NCBI GenBank assembly: GCA_963758845.1 | Contig: CAVWWX010000002.1 | Coordinates: 1,674,001-1,738,000 of the forward strand | DNA: 64,000 nucleotides | Source of the DNA: JBDTSW01 sp963758845 | Lineage (GTDB): Bacteria > Actinomycetota > Thermoleophilia > Solirubrobacterales > 70-9 | Direction: 5' to 3' | Shown here: piece after piece, positions 33,028-40,124 of the stretch | Layout: each line of letters begins with the position of its first letter | How positions within the stretch are numbered: the first letter of the stretch is position 1 | Made by a program: the position numbers and the translations under genes | The notes under the pieces: generated by a model | What the model was told of the DNA's origin: nothing | What the model saw: the letters and a program-made list of their open reading frames with translations, nothing else | Databases searched by the model: none

Positions 33028-33352
33028 CGACGGGGGGAGGGTGCGAAGTCGTGACGGCGCCATGTGAAAGACCGCCGAGTGGCTGACCGCGCGCGCAAGC
33101 CGAAAACAGATGACTGAGAAGAAACGACGCCTCACGCACGACGAAGTCTTGGACCTGCTCTCCGAGCGGGCCGCGGAGGGTTCGATCACGGCCGCGATCG
33201 CGCTCGAGCGAGCATTGCGGGCGCAGGAGCGCGAGAAGGAGTCGACCGAAAATGAGCTCGACCGACTCCTCCGCGGCGAGTAATCCGGTAGTGGAGGGTC
33301 CGGAACCGATGTCGGCGTTGCGGACGACCGCCGAGTGGCTCGGTGTAAGGAA
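33028..33352. repeat. Accessory repeat unit, copy 1
   Basis: About 320 bp that recur at 40484-40822. Each has a GGGGGAG-rich lead-in, ACCGCCGAGTGGCT, the small ORF RRLTHDEVLDLLS, then GGAGGGTCCGGAACCGATGTCGG leading into a second fragment encoding EWLGV(R/K)KT. A partial third copy with the first motif is at about 39895-39965. The TAEWLGVRK pieces look like the first helix of an excisionase/MerR-type HTH, repeated and truncated. Confidence 0.65.
33110..33283 (+). CDS. Small helical protein of the element (57 aa)
   Basis: MTEKKRRLTHDEVLDLLSER, AAEGSITAAIALERALRAQE, REKESTENELDRLLRGE. A highly charged helical protein, too short for most gene callers. A second, frameshifted copy is at 40573-40755, and a related C-terminal half is fused to a ribbon-helix-helix domain at 16980-17231 in element 1. 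Recurrence in three places and conservation at protein level support a real gene. It may be a small terminase- or regulator-like phage protein; function unknown. Confidence 0.6.
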   Translation: MTEKKRRLTHDEVLDLLSERAAEGSITAAIALERALRAQEREKESTENELDRLLRGE

Positions 33353-33476
33353 AACCTCCAGAAAACAGCGTGAAACCCCGACGGGCGGGCGTTCGTCGCC
33401 CGACTCCCCGCCCGAGGCGACGGCTTCCCGGCTTGGAGAAAGGCGCATGAGCGCCGAACACCTCACTCAGAGGGGC

Positions 33477-33785
33477 CTAAGCCGTTACCTCGTCAGGACC
33501 GGGCCGTCGAAGCTTGCTGAACAGGATGAGGAGACGGTCCTCGTCCTGTGGCGTCAGGTTCGACCGGCTCCCTTTGGACTTAAGCGCGAGGTTACGAACC
33601 TCGCGGCGCTCATCGGGCGAGAGTCGCTTCCAATACTTCCGACCCTCCGTGTTCAACCAAGCGATCGCGGCGAGGACTCTGCGCCACGGGACCTTCCGCA
33701 CAGCAGTGATGGCTTGCAAGACCCACGGGGGCATCGGTGCCTCTGTTACCCGGAGCCTGCGACGAGTAACGGCGACGGGTCTCAC
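33477..33785 (-). CDS. Small basic hypothetical protein
   Basis: 102 residues, or 85 from Met-18 at 33734: MPPWVLQAITAVRKVPWRRV, LAAIAWLNTEGRKYWKRLSP, DERREVRNLALKSKGSRSNL, TPQDEDRLLILFSKLRRPG. A small conserved protein type of Thermoleophilia without assigned function; a basic amphipathic helix and an ERRE/KSKG(S/R)RSNL segment are its marks. Intact frame; reads away from the integrase. Confidence 0.6.
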   Translation of the reverse strand: MRPVAVTRRRLRVTEAPMPPWVLQAITAVRKVPWRRVLAAIAWLNTEGRKYWKRLSPDERREVRNLALKSKGSRSNLTPQDEDRLLILFSKLRRPGPDEVTA

Positions 33786-33940
33786 GCCTGGAGGGAGGAT
33801 GAGCGAAATCGACCGCTTCCAGCGATTCCGCCCGGGCTCCTCCCTCTCTCGGTGGAACCGTTCCAGAAGGAGATCGTCCGCGCATGCGCCGCTCCTTGCA
33901 TCCGTCGCGCGCTGGGTGTACGTTGCCGCTGCAAATCAAT

Positions 33941-33969
33941 GGGGCCGGCGTGCGTGAACACCCGGCCCC
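33941..33969 (+). promoter_or_regulatory. Inverted repeat upstream of the integrase
   Basis: GGGGCCGG, a 13-nt loop, then CCGGCCCC: a perfect 8-bp stem in the 266-bp gap ahead of the integrase leader ORF. No T run follows, so it is more likely an operator or an mRNA structure than a terminator. The rest of 33786-34051 shows no convincing gene. Confidence 0.5.
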
Positions 33970-34051
33970 TGGCACCGGGCAAAACGCAACGTCAGCCCGA
34001 TGCGAGGGGAAGGCTATCCGCCCCCGGCGCCTCGGACGAGGAGGAGAACCG

Positions 34052-34087
34052 ATGCTGCGAGTGCTGACTGAGAAGGCGGCGGACTGA
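34052..34087 (+). CDS. 11-residue leader ORF coupled to the integrase
   Basis: ATG at 34052 behind a strong GGAGGAG ribosome site (34040-34046) encodes MLRVLTEKAAD and stops in TGATG, overlapping the integrase ATG at 34087. The integrase itself has no Shine-Dalgarno, so ribosomes finishing the leader would re-initiate on it. It may instead be the tail of a lost excisionase gene. Confidence 0.5.
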   Translation: MLRVLTEKAAD

Positions 34088-35269
34088 TGGCAGCCCCTTC
34101 GGGCCACGTCAAGCTCGTCGAGCGCAAGCGCGGTGACCAGTGGTACCTCAAGTACCGCCTGCCCGACGGGCGTCAGATCGAGCGGAAGCTGGGACCGGCC
34201 TGGTCTGAGAGGTCCAGGCCCTCGGCGGGCTACTTCACGCGCAGGACCGCCGAGGAGGCGCTGCAGGCGATCCTCACGGACGCCCGCCGCGGTGTGCTGC
34301 CAGGCCAGGCCACGACCGGCGCGACGTTCGCCGATGCCGCGGCCGAGTTCCTGCGTTACGTCGAGGACGTACGCCAGGTCGGCGCCGGGACCGTGGCCGA
34401 TTACCGCGGCGTGGTCGACGGCTACCTCCTCGACGAGTTCAGCGAGGAGCGCATTGAGTCGATCACCCCCGACGCGATCGACGCATACAAGGAACGGCTG
34501 CTCTCAGAGGGAAATGTCGAACCGCACCATCGTCCGCCACCTGACCGTCCTGCACGGGATCTTCAAGCGTGCGCGTCGTGTCTGGCAGCTTCCGTCGAAC
34601 CCGGCCTCGGCCGAGCTTGTCGAGCGCCCGCGCGTGTCGTACACCGGCGAGTTCGACACGTACGACCGCGAAGAGCTGGAGCTGCTCGCCGGCGGCGCTG
34701 CGAGCCGCCAGGACGCTGCGCTTTACCTCACGGCGGCTTTCACCGGCCTTCGCACCGGCGAGCTGTTTGCCGTGCGCTGGGAGCACGTCGATTTCGTCGG
34801 CGGCCTCCTGCACGTCCGGCGCAGCTTCGACTACAAGCGGAGCGTCGAGAAGGTCCCGAAGGGCCGAAGGGTTCGCAGCGTGCCAATGATGCCTGAGGTC
34901 GTCGACCTCCTGGGTCGCCTCAAGGAGCGCGAGCACTTCACGGCCGATGGCGACCTCGTGTTCTGCTCCGAGGTCGGCGAGCACCTGGACTATTACGGCC
35001 ACCTGCGCCGCTACAAGGACGCGCTGGAACGGGCCGGGCTGCAAGAGGTTCGGTTCCATGACCTACGGCACGCCTTCGGCTCGGCGGCGATCACGACCCT
35101 CGATCCGTACGCCGTCCAGAGCTACATGGGCCATCAGCACTACTCAACTACGCAGCGATATCTCCACCACAAGCCGAGGAGGGAGGATGCTGCGAGATTG
35201 GCGGAGGCGTTCAAGGCGGGGCATGGCGCGTCTGAGCCTGAGCCAGCCAAAGCGCCGTCGGCGGAATAG
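34087..35269 (+). CDS. int: Tyrosine-type integrase of element 2 (frameshifted)
   Basis: Catalyses insertion at tRNA-Cys. N-terminal AP2-like arm-binding part (KLVERKRGDQWYLKYRLPDG), SAM-like core-binding domain (TGATFADAAAEFLRYVEDVR, YRGVVDGYLLDEFSEERIES), frame change near 34515, then RHLTVLHGIFKRARRVWQLP. The catalytic domain has Arg in TAAFTGLRTGELFAVRWEHV, HDLRHAFGSAAI, MGHQHYSTTQRYLHHKP (His and the Tyr nucleophile). About 393 residues. The single frameshift may be a sequencing indel; if real, the integrase is dead and the element fixed. Confidence 0.92.
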
Positions 35270-35289
35270 ACGCTTTTCGTCCAAAGCGC

Positions 35290-35319
35290 CTACTCCCGCA
35301 GCCCGGCGCCTTCGAGGGC
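35290..35319 (-). other. Orphan 3' end of an MSQENVE cassette
   Basis: On the minus strand GCCCTCGAAGGCGCCGGGCTG, CGGGAG, TAG, GCG encodes ALEGAGLRE followed by the stop and the GCG found at the other cassette ends. No cassette body precedes it. Instead the beta-helix protein gene ends 18 bp upstream on the same strand. Confidence 0.65.
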
Positions 35320-35337
35320 TCTCCCGTCCCTCGGCTG

Positions 35338-36495
35338 CTAGCAGGCGACGTTCACGCACTGCGCCGGGCCGCCGTTGCCATGCGCTCTGTTCCCACCGCC
35401 ATCGATCACCCCGCTCACGGCCTGGATGCCGAGTCGGCGTTGCGGAAGGCCCGATTGCGGGTCAGCTCGGTCGACGGGTTGCTGACGCGAAAACCGTCAG
35501 CGCCCGCGCCGACTGCGACGTTGCCCCTAAGCACGCTGTGATCGTCCTCCTCCGCGACAAGGAACCCGGCGCGGGCACTTCCTCTGACCCGATTCCAGAG
35601 GACGCGGTTGTTCCCGCCGCCCAATTGCTCGGGCTGATCGAGCCCGAGGCGGATGCCCCTCCCGCGAGAGTCGACGACGACGTTGCGGGCGACCGGTTGG
35701 CGTGGCCCCGCTCGAGCCCGATGTCCCCGCCCTCGGAAACGCGGTTTCGGACGATCACGTTGCGGTTGCCGAGGGCGAGGATTCCGCCGTCTCCGACGAT
35801 GCGGTTGCCTCGCACCTGGTTGCGGTCGGCTTCCAGGAAGATTCCAGGACTGCTGTCCAAGAACCGGTTGCCCTTGATCAGGTTCTCGGTCGAATCGAAC
35901 ACGTGGATGCCCGGCCCCGGGTTGCGCCGGATCTCGTTGTCCACGATCCGGAGGTGGCGGCAGCCGAACACGCCGATCCCGTCCCCCTCGGGCGCGATGT
36001 TGTGGCTTAACGAGCCGCCGCGGATCAAGCTTCGGAACGAGCCGCCGACTGCCGCGCCAAGGCGTCGTGGCGCGAAGAGGAAATGTTCAAGACCCGGTTC
36101 TTCCGTGCGCCCCCGACCAGCACCCCGATCCCGAACTCGCGCACCGACCCGTCGCCGCACGGTGACCCCGTCGTGGCCCTCGTTGGCGATCCCGAGGTCG
36201 CAGGGCTCGGTCATCGGATCGCATCCGGGAAACTCGGTGCCGTCGCCGTCGATCCGATGCCCGTCCAGATCGAGGGTGATGTCATCCGCGCCGATCACGA
36301 TGCCGTTGTTGGGGCAGTTGACGAGGTCGCCAGTCGAGCGTGGTATCTGCCGTGATCGTGTCGCCGCAACTCACCTGGCTCTGCGGAGGCCTCGCTGGCA
36401 CCGAGGGCCAAACCACCGAGTCCGAGCGCGGCAGAGACGGCGATGGTCGCGATCACGTTCGCGTAGGTCAAGCGACGGCGAATCCCTGCGAGCAC
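35338..36495 (-). CDS. Secreted right-handed beta-helix protein (frameshifted)
   Basis: Starts GTG 36495 with a signal sequence, MLAGIRRRLTYANVIATIAV and SAALGLGGLALGASEA. After a frame change it reads DTITADTT, LVNCPNNGIVIGADDITLDL and DGHRIDGDGTEFPGCD, then parallel beta-helix coils (GIGVFGCRHLRIVDNEIRRN, PGPGIHVFDSTENLIKGNRF, NQVRGNRIVGDGGILALGNR, NVIVRNRVSEGGDIGLERG, NNRVLWNRVRGSARAGFLV) and ends in AQCVNVAC. Such NosD/pectate-lyase-fold proteins act outside the cell on or as polysaccharide-binding surfaces. At least four indels interrupt it. It shares its first ~15 codons with the gene at 38584. Cargo of element 2. Confidence 0.8.
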
Positions 36496-36603
36496 GGTGG
36501 ATCCCCTTCAGTGGCGATTCCAGGCCCGCCCACCCTGTCACGCGGCAGAGGGCAAGTCAAGGAGCGCCCACGCAATGCGGGCGGGGCTGCGAGGTATCCG
36601 CTT

Positions 36604-36618
36604 TCCATGCAAAGCGGC
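36604..36618. repeat. TCCATGCAAAGCGGC repeat, copy 1
   Basis: First of three identical 15-bp copies in the right arm of element 2 (others at 37227-37241 and 37707-37721). It lies in a 277-bp gene-free gap. Copies 1 and 2 also share AGGAGCGCCCACG upstream and a C(T/G)TCTCGTCC-like sequence downstream. The core TGCAAAGC also occurs in the tRNA-Cys att site. Confidence 0.6.
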
Positions 36619-36772
36619 TTGGCCGCTTCTCGTCCAAAGCGGCGGTTTCGGGCGGGGTCTGCCTACGTCTCCCAAGCCGGCCCAGCTCACCCGGCGGTAT
36701 CGGAGAGGCCGAGAGCGGGACGTGTCCGAAATCTTCAAGCCGCCGGCGCCCAGTCACATACGGTGGACGGCC

Positions 36773-37188
36773 ATGAACATCCTCTTCATCGCGAGCTTTG
36801 CCGTGGTCGCGCCCGACCCGCCGAAGAGCCGCGAGCTCTACGTCGAGGCCCTCGGCCTCCCGCTCGCGCCGGTGATGACGGGGAGTACTGGCACAGCGAG
36901 AAGATCGCCGGCAGCAAGCACTTCGGTGTCTGGCCGCTATCCCAGGCCGCGGAGGCCTGCTTCGGGACACCATCGTGGCCGGCGGAGCTGACCGTTCCGC
37001 AGGCCAGCGTCGAGTTCGAGGTCGAGGACGCCGACGCGGTGGCAGCGGGTGGCGAGGAGCTCAAACGCGCAGGCTTCGAGCTGCTGCACCCCGCGCGCCA
37101 GGAGCCCTGGGGCCAGACCGTCGTTCGGCTTCTGTCCAGCGAGGGACTGATCGTGGGCGTTTCGTACGCGCCGTGGCTCCACGATTGA
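36773..37188 (+). CDS. VOC-fold (glyoxalase/bleomycin-resistance-like) protein (frameshifted)
   Basis: MNILFIASFAVVAPDPPKSR, ELYVEALGLPLAPVMTG, then after a frame change near 36885 EYWHSEKIAGSKHFGVWPLS, ASVEFEVEDADAVAAGGEEL, KRAGFELLHPARQEPWGQTV, VRLLSSEGLIVGVSYAPWLH. The paired beta-alpha-beta-beta-beta modules and the E-PWGQ-V segment are typical of VOC proteins. About 138 residues. Substrate unknown; such genes often confer resistance or act in detoxification. Confidence 0.78.
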
Positions 37189-37226
37189 TCGTCGAACAGC
37201 AGGAGCGCCCACGGAAACCGGCGCTG

Positions 37227-37241
37227 TCCATGCAAAGCGGC
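37227..37241. repeat. TCCATGCAAAGCGGC repeat, copy 2
   Basis: Identical to copy 1; falls between the two VOC genes. Flanked upstream by AGGAGCGCCCACG, as copy 1 is. Confidence 0.6.
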
Positions 37242-37271
37242 CTAGACGCTCCTCGTCCGAACCGGGCCTGA

Positions 37272-37656
37272 CTAACCGCCCGCTCCGGCCGATCGAGGCG
37301 ATGAGCTCGCGGCGTCGGGCGGCTCAGCAAGCGCGATCGCGTTCCCATCTGGGTCGGGGACCTTCACGCGGCGCACGCCGTTCGAGTAGGTCTCGACGGG
37401 CTCGTGCTCGATTCCCCGAGCGGCGAGTCCCTCCAGGAGTTCGTCGAGGCCGGTCACGGCGAGGGTGATGCGGCCCGCGCCCGCATGGGCCGGGGTTCGG
37501 CTCGATGAAGAGCGTGGCGCCTTCGACGACGTCCCAGAGCACCTCCTCTCCTACGCGCATGTCCGGGGGCCGGCCGAAGAACCGTGTGTACCAATTGATG
37601 CCGGCGTCGAGATCGGAGACCGGTACACCAGCAATGAGGTCGGAATCGCGCCTCAT
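37272..37656 (-). CDS. VOC-fold protein (frameshifted)
   Basis: MRRDSDLIAGVPVSDLDAGI, NWYTRFFGRPPDMRVGEEVL, WDVVEGATLFIEPNP, then after a frame change near 37490 GRITLAVTGLDELLEGLAAR, GIEHEPVETYSNGVRRVKVP, DPDGNAIALAEPPD. A complete glyoxalase/dioxygenase-superfamily domain of about 127 residues, with DPDGN close to the C-terminus as usual. Convergent with the upstream VOC gene. Cargo of element 2. Confidence 0.8.
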
Positions 37657-37706
37657 CTCAGTGATGGAGGTGTATAGCGAGATGCGCCGGGTGCTTCATT
37701 GCGCTT

Positions 37707-37721
37707 TCCATGCAAAGCGGC
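37707..37721. repeat. TCCATGCAAAGCGGC repeat, copy 3
   Basis: Third identical copy, preceded by GCGCTT and followed within 12 bp by the GTCTCCC arm repeats. The 37657-37973 stretch otherwise contains no gene; it holds this repeat, the arm sites, a CGGAACTCAG tandem at about 37771-37793 and attR. Confidence 0.6.
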
Positions 37722-37733
37722 ATGTTCCGAACC

Positions 37734-37752
37734 GTCTCCCGAACCGTCTCCC
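37734..37752. repeat. Arm-type repeats inside attR of element 2
   Basis: GTCTCCC at 37734-37740 and 37746-37752, separated by GAACC, matching the pair at 30748-30765. A further tandem, CGGAACTCAG twice, lies at about 37771-37793. Confidence 0.6.
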
Positions 37753-37836
37753 GAACTCCGGTCGTTCGACGGGAACTCAGCGGAACTCAGCGGCCCCAAT
37801 CAGGCACAAGACACCCGGCAGGCCCTCAGCCCGAGT

Positions 37837-37883
37837 GCCTGCAAAGCCGTTTACTCCGTCTCGATTCCGGTAGGCGCCTCTCG
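37837..37883. repeat. attR of element 2
   Basis: 47-bp partial copy of tRNA-Cys from the anticodon loop onward, 44/47 identical to 30665-30711. The T-stem carries two of the three mismatches, so this copy could not restore a normal tRNA. Confidence 0.9.
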
Positions 37884-37973
37884 GCGAGACGAACTCCTGC
37901 TATACGCATGATGTCGCGCCGCTTGGAACGCGGCCAGGACCGTCTGATGGATAGCAATCGGGGGGGGCGCCCC

Positions 37974-38584
37974 TCAGCCGCCGATCGCCGTTCCCTTGAT
38001 GTCGCAGGCGTCAGGTCCCCCAGGGCCGGAGTGGTGCTCCTGGAGCGTCAGGTGGGCGACGACCACGGTCCCGTCGGGCGCGTCGTGAGTGAACGGTGCC
38101 CATCCCGTTGCCGCCGGTCGGGAAGTCGTTATCGACGTCCATCGGGGCGGCGAGGTCGAAGTTCCCCTCGCCGCTCAGGCCGCCGCCGGTGGTGTTGTCA
38201 ATCGCATGCGAGACCGCAGTGACATACACCGTCGCGTGGTCACTCGTCGTCGTCGTTGCCTTCACGTCCAACCCGTCACCGAAACTCCGGCACGCGGCGG
38301 TGATCTCCAGCCCGCCAAGGCTGAGCACCGGCGCGTAGGGCGACGACGTCGTCGATGGGCACGTCGTAGTTGATCTTCTCGCACCTGAAGTCCGCCGAGC
38401 GAGGCGGCGTCGACGCCCTTGAGCTTCGACTCGTTGACGGCGGCTTTCCGGTGATGCTGTCCGGCTTGATGTCCTTGCCCCTGATCACGCTCGCGGCGTA
38501 CACGCTTCCTCCGAGCAAGATGAACAGGCACAGCGTCGAGACGACGTTGGCATAGGTCAAGCGACTGCGAATCCCTGCGAGCAC
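37974..38584 (-). CDS. Secreted hypothetical protein with MLAGIR signal (frameshifted)
   Basis: GTG 38584: MLAGIRSRLTYANVVSTLCL and FILLGGSVYAA form a signal sequence. After it come VIRGKDIKPDSITGK, (frame change) VNESKLKGVDAASLGG, RCEKINYDVPIDDVVALRA, LSLGGLEITAACRSFGDGLD, VKATTTTSDHATVYVTAVSH and, after another change near 38095, PDGTVVVAHLTLQEHHSGPG with an end at CDIKGTAIGG. The first part matches a family of exported proteins abundant in Thermoleophilia; function unknown. The first ~14 codons and the ribosome site are shared with the beta-helix gene at 36495. Confidence 0.7.
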
Positions 38585-38673
38585 GGTGGGTCCCCCTCAG
38601 TAGGCGCGCGATACCCATGCTCTCACACGGCCTCGCGCCCGACCGCAACCACCGGTCCCCCTGCGACAGTCGC

Positions 38674-39072
38674 CTACTCCCGCAGCCCGGCGGCTTCGAG
38701 GGCTTCAGCTGGCTCCTGAAACCAGGCGTACCGCGCAACCTTCCCGTCACGGAGGGTCCAGAGGGCGGACTCACGTCCGTTTATCTCGACCCCGCTACCT
38801 CGACCACGCGCCCGATAGCGCAGCACCACAACTACCTGATCCCCCGCTGCCCGGAACTCCTCTGGCTCCATCTGCCAGCTCTCCCATCCATCGAACACAT
38901 TCTCCACCGCTGCGCTGAACGCAGCCTGGCCACGCCGGGTTCCCGGCTCGACAGCCTCAGGTGGATTGACGTACTCGATCTCCGCGTCCATGAATTCGGC
39001 TGGCCCGGGGAACTCGTCGCGAGCCCAGGCCTCGTAGAAGCGCCGGACGATCTCCACGTTCTCCTGCGACAT
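38674..39072 (-). CDS. SnoaL/NTF2-like protein, cassette copy D
   Basis: 132 residues: MSQENVEIVRRFYEAWARDE, FMDAEIEYVNPPEAVEPGTR, AAFSAAVENVFDGWESWQME, DQVVVVLRYRARGRGSGVEI, and C-terminal QEPAEALEAAGLRE. NTF2 fold of unknown ligand. It follows copy E with exactly TAG-GCG-ATG between them. Downstream of its own TAG-GCG lies ACTGTCGCAGGGGGACC, a decayed copy of the next cassette start. Confidence 0.88.
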   Translation of the reverse strand: MSQENVEIVRRFYEAWARDEFPGPAEFMDAEIEYVNPPEAVEPGTRRGQAAFSAAVENVFDGWESWQMEPEEFRAAGDQVVVVLRYRARGRGSGVEINGRESALWTLRDGKVARYAWFQEPAEALEAAGLRE

Positions 39073-39075
39073 CGC

Positions 39076-39474
39076 CTACACCGACAGTCCGGCGGCTTCG
39101 AGGGCCTCTTCGGGAGTCGGAAACGCCACCAACGACAGGAGCGTTCCGTCCCGGACCGTCCAGATGTGCCCATTCCGATACTCGAACTCACCACTCGTGC
39201 CCCCCTTGGGGCGCAGGCGGTTGTTGACGATGGCCACGACCTGATCGCCGCTCTCGAAGAACTCCAACGGCTCCGTGATCCAGAAATCAAATCCCGAGAG
39301 CAGGTCGTCAAAAACCGCCTGCACTTCTTCGCGTCCCCGATGCGTCCCCGCGCTGGGCCCAGCCTTCATCGTGACTTCGAGGTCTGGAGGAGCGTCACGA
39401 AACACGGCGTTCCAGTCGCCCCGGTTGCCCGCCTCATATACGCGGCGGATGACCTCCACGTTCTCCTGCGACAT
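39076..39474 (-). CDS. SnoaL/NTF2-like protein, cassette copy E
   Basis: 132 residues: MSQENVEVIRRVYEAGNRGD, RDAPPDLEVTMKAGPSAGTH, RGREEVQAVFDDLLSGFDFW, DQVVAIVNNRLRPKGGTSGE, ending PTPEEALEAAGLSV. Promoter GAGATACTGCGCGGGCG directly precedes the ATG. First gene of a two-cassette unit with copy D; their bodies are clearly different although their ends are nearly the same. Confidence 0.88.
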   Translation of the reverse strand: MSQENVEVIRRVYEAGNRGDWNAVFRDAPPDLEVTMKAGPSAGTHRGREEVQAVFDDLLSGFDFWITEPLEFFESGDQVVAIVNNRLRPKGGTSGEFEYRNGHIWTVRDGTLLSLVAFPTPEEALEAAGLSV

Positions 39475-39516
39475 CGCCCGCGCAGTATCTCGCCAAGGGG
39501 CGGGTCGAAGCGACCG

Positions 39517-39789
39517 TCAGGTCTTACGCGAACGGTCTTGGCCCACCCCGGCCCCCTCAGCCAGGGCAATCAAGAGAACGGCCGCGATGATGCCCGCGAT
39601 TGTGCCGATGGCGTTCAGCTCAAAGATGTCGCCCTCGCCAATGGCGCTGGCGATGATTCCGCCGACGAGGGCCCCGCCGATTCCCAGCAGGATTGTCATG
39701 AGAAAGCCGATGTTCTGCCGCCCGGGGAGGAGCAGGCGAGCGATGACCCCGATGATGATTCCAATCAGGATGAGTCCGAGAATCTGCAT
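39517..39789 (-). CDS. GlsB/YeaQ/YmgE family membrane protein
   Basis: 90 residues with three membrane spans: MQILGLILIGIIIGVIARLL, PGRQNIGFLMTILLGIGGAL, VGGIIASAIGEG, and IGTIAGIIAAVLLIALAEGA. The LLPGRQ-x-G and G-x2-L-G-G-x-I-A pattern is that of transglycosylase-associated proteins (GlsB/YeaQ), linked to stress responses. A cassette-type promoter and a MSEENVE leader ORF lie directly upstream and overlap its start. Confidence 0.88.
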   Translation of the reverse strand: MQILGLILIGIIIGVIARLLLPGRQNIGFLMTILLGIGGALVGGIIASAIGEGDIFELNAIGTIAGIIAAVLLIALAEGAGVGQDRSRKT

Positions 39790-39869
39790 GGCGCAACGCC
39801 TGTTCCCCGTGTTGGACGGGCCGAAACCCTGGCGACCCGTCCGCAGATCTCCACGTTCTCCTCCGACAT
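39765..39869 (-). CDS. MSEENVE leader ORF overlapping the GlsB-like gene
   Basis: 34-residue ORF starting MSEENVEICGRVARVSARPT behind CGGGATACTTGCGGGGGCG, a one-base variant of the cassette promoter. It runs 25 bp into the GlsB-like gene in another frame. The 5' end is that of an MSQENVE cassette, but the body is missing. I read it as a captured promoter that now may drive the membrane protein. Confidence 0.55.
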   Translation of the reverse strand: MSEENVEICGRVARVSARPTRGTGVAPCRFSDSS

Positions 39870-40124
39870 CGCCCCCGCAAGTATCCCGCGCAGGGGGAGC
39901 CGGGAGGGAGGGTGCGCAACGGAAATTCGCGGAATCTCAAGACCGCCGAGTGGCTCGTGGCGCGCGACGGCGAAAGTCGAGTCTGACGTCAATCGCGTCG
40001 GGCTATCAAGAACCAGGCACCAGGCTGCTCACCGAGCTCGGTTCCCCAACTGTCCGCTAGGCCCGGCACCACGGCCTGGCCTAGGGTCTCCCAAAACCCC
40101 TGTGACAGGGCGGTGGGCTTGGCA
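39870..40124. other. Gene-free accessory stretch
   Basis: Contains the cassette promoter at 39870-39887 and, at about 39895-39965, a partial copy of the accessory repeat (GGGAGGGTGCG ... AAGACCGCCGAGTGGCT) encoding KTAEWLVARDGE before a stop. Nothing else is recognisable. Confidence 0.5.

Noticed and set aside
30990..33086. 698-codon open frame on the plus strand
   Set aside because: It runs antisense through three cassette genes (copy B, the chimera and copy C) and most of the Cys-containing protein. The minus-strand proteins have recognisable NTF2 motifs, promoters and starts; the plus frame has none.
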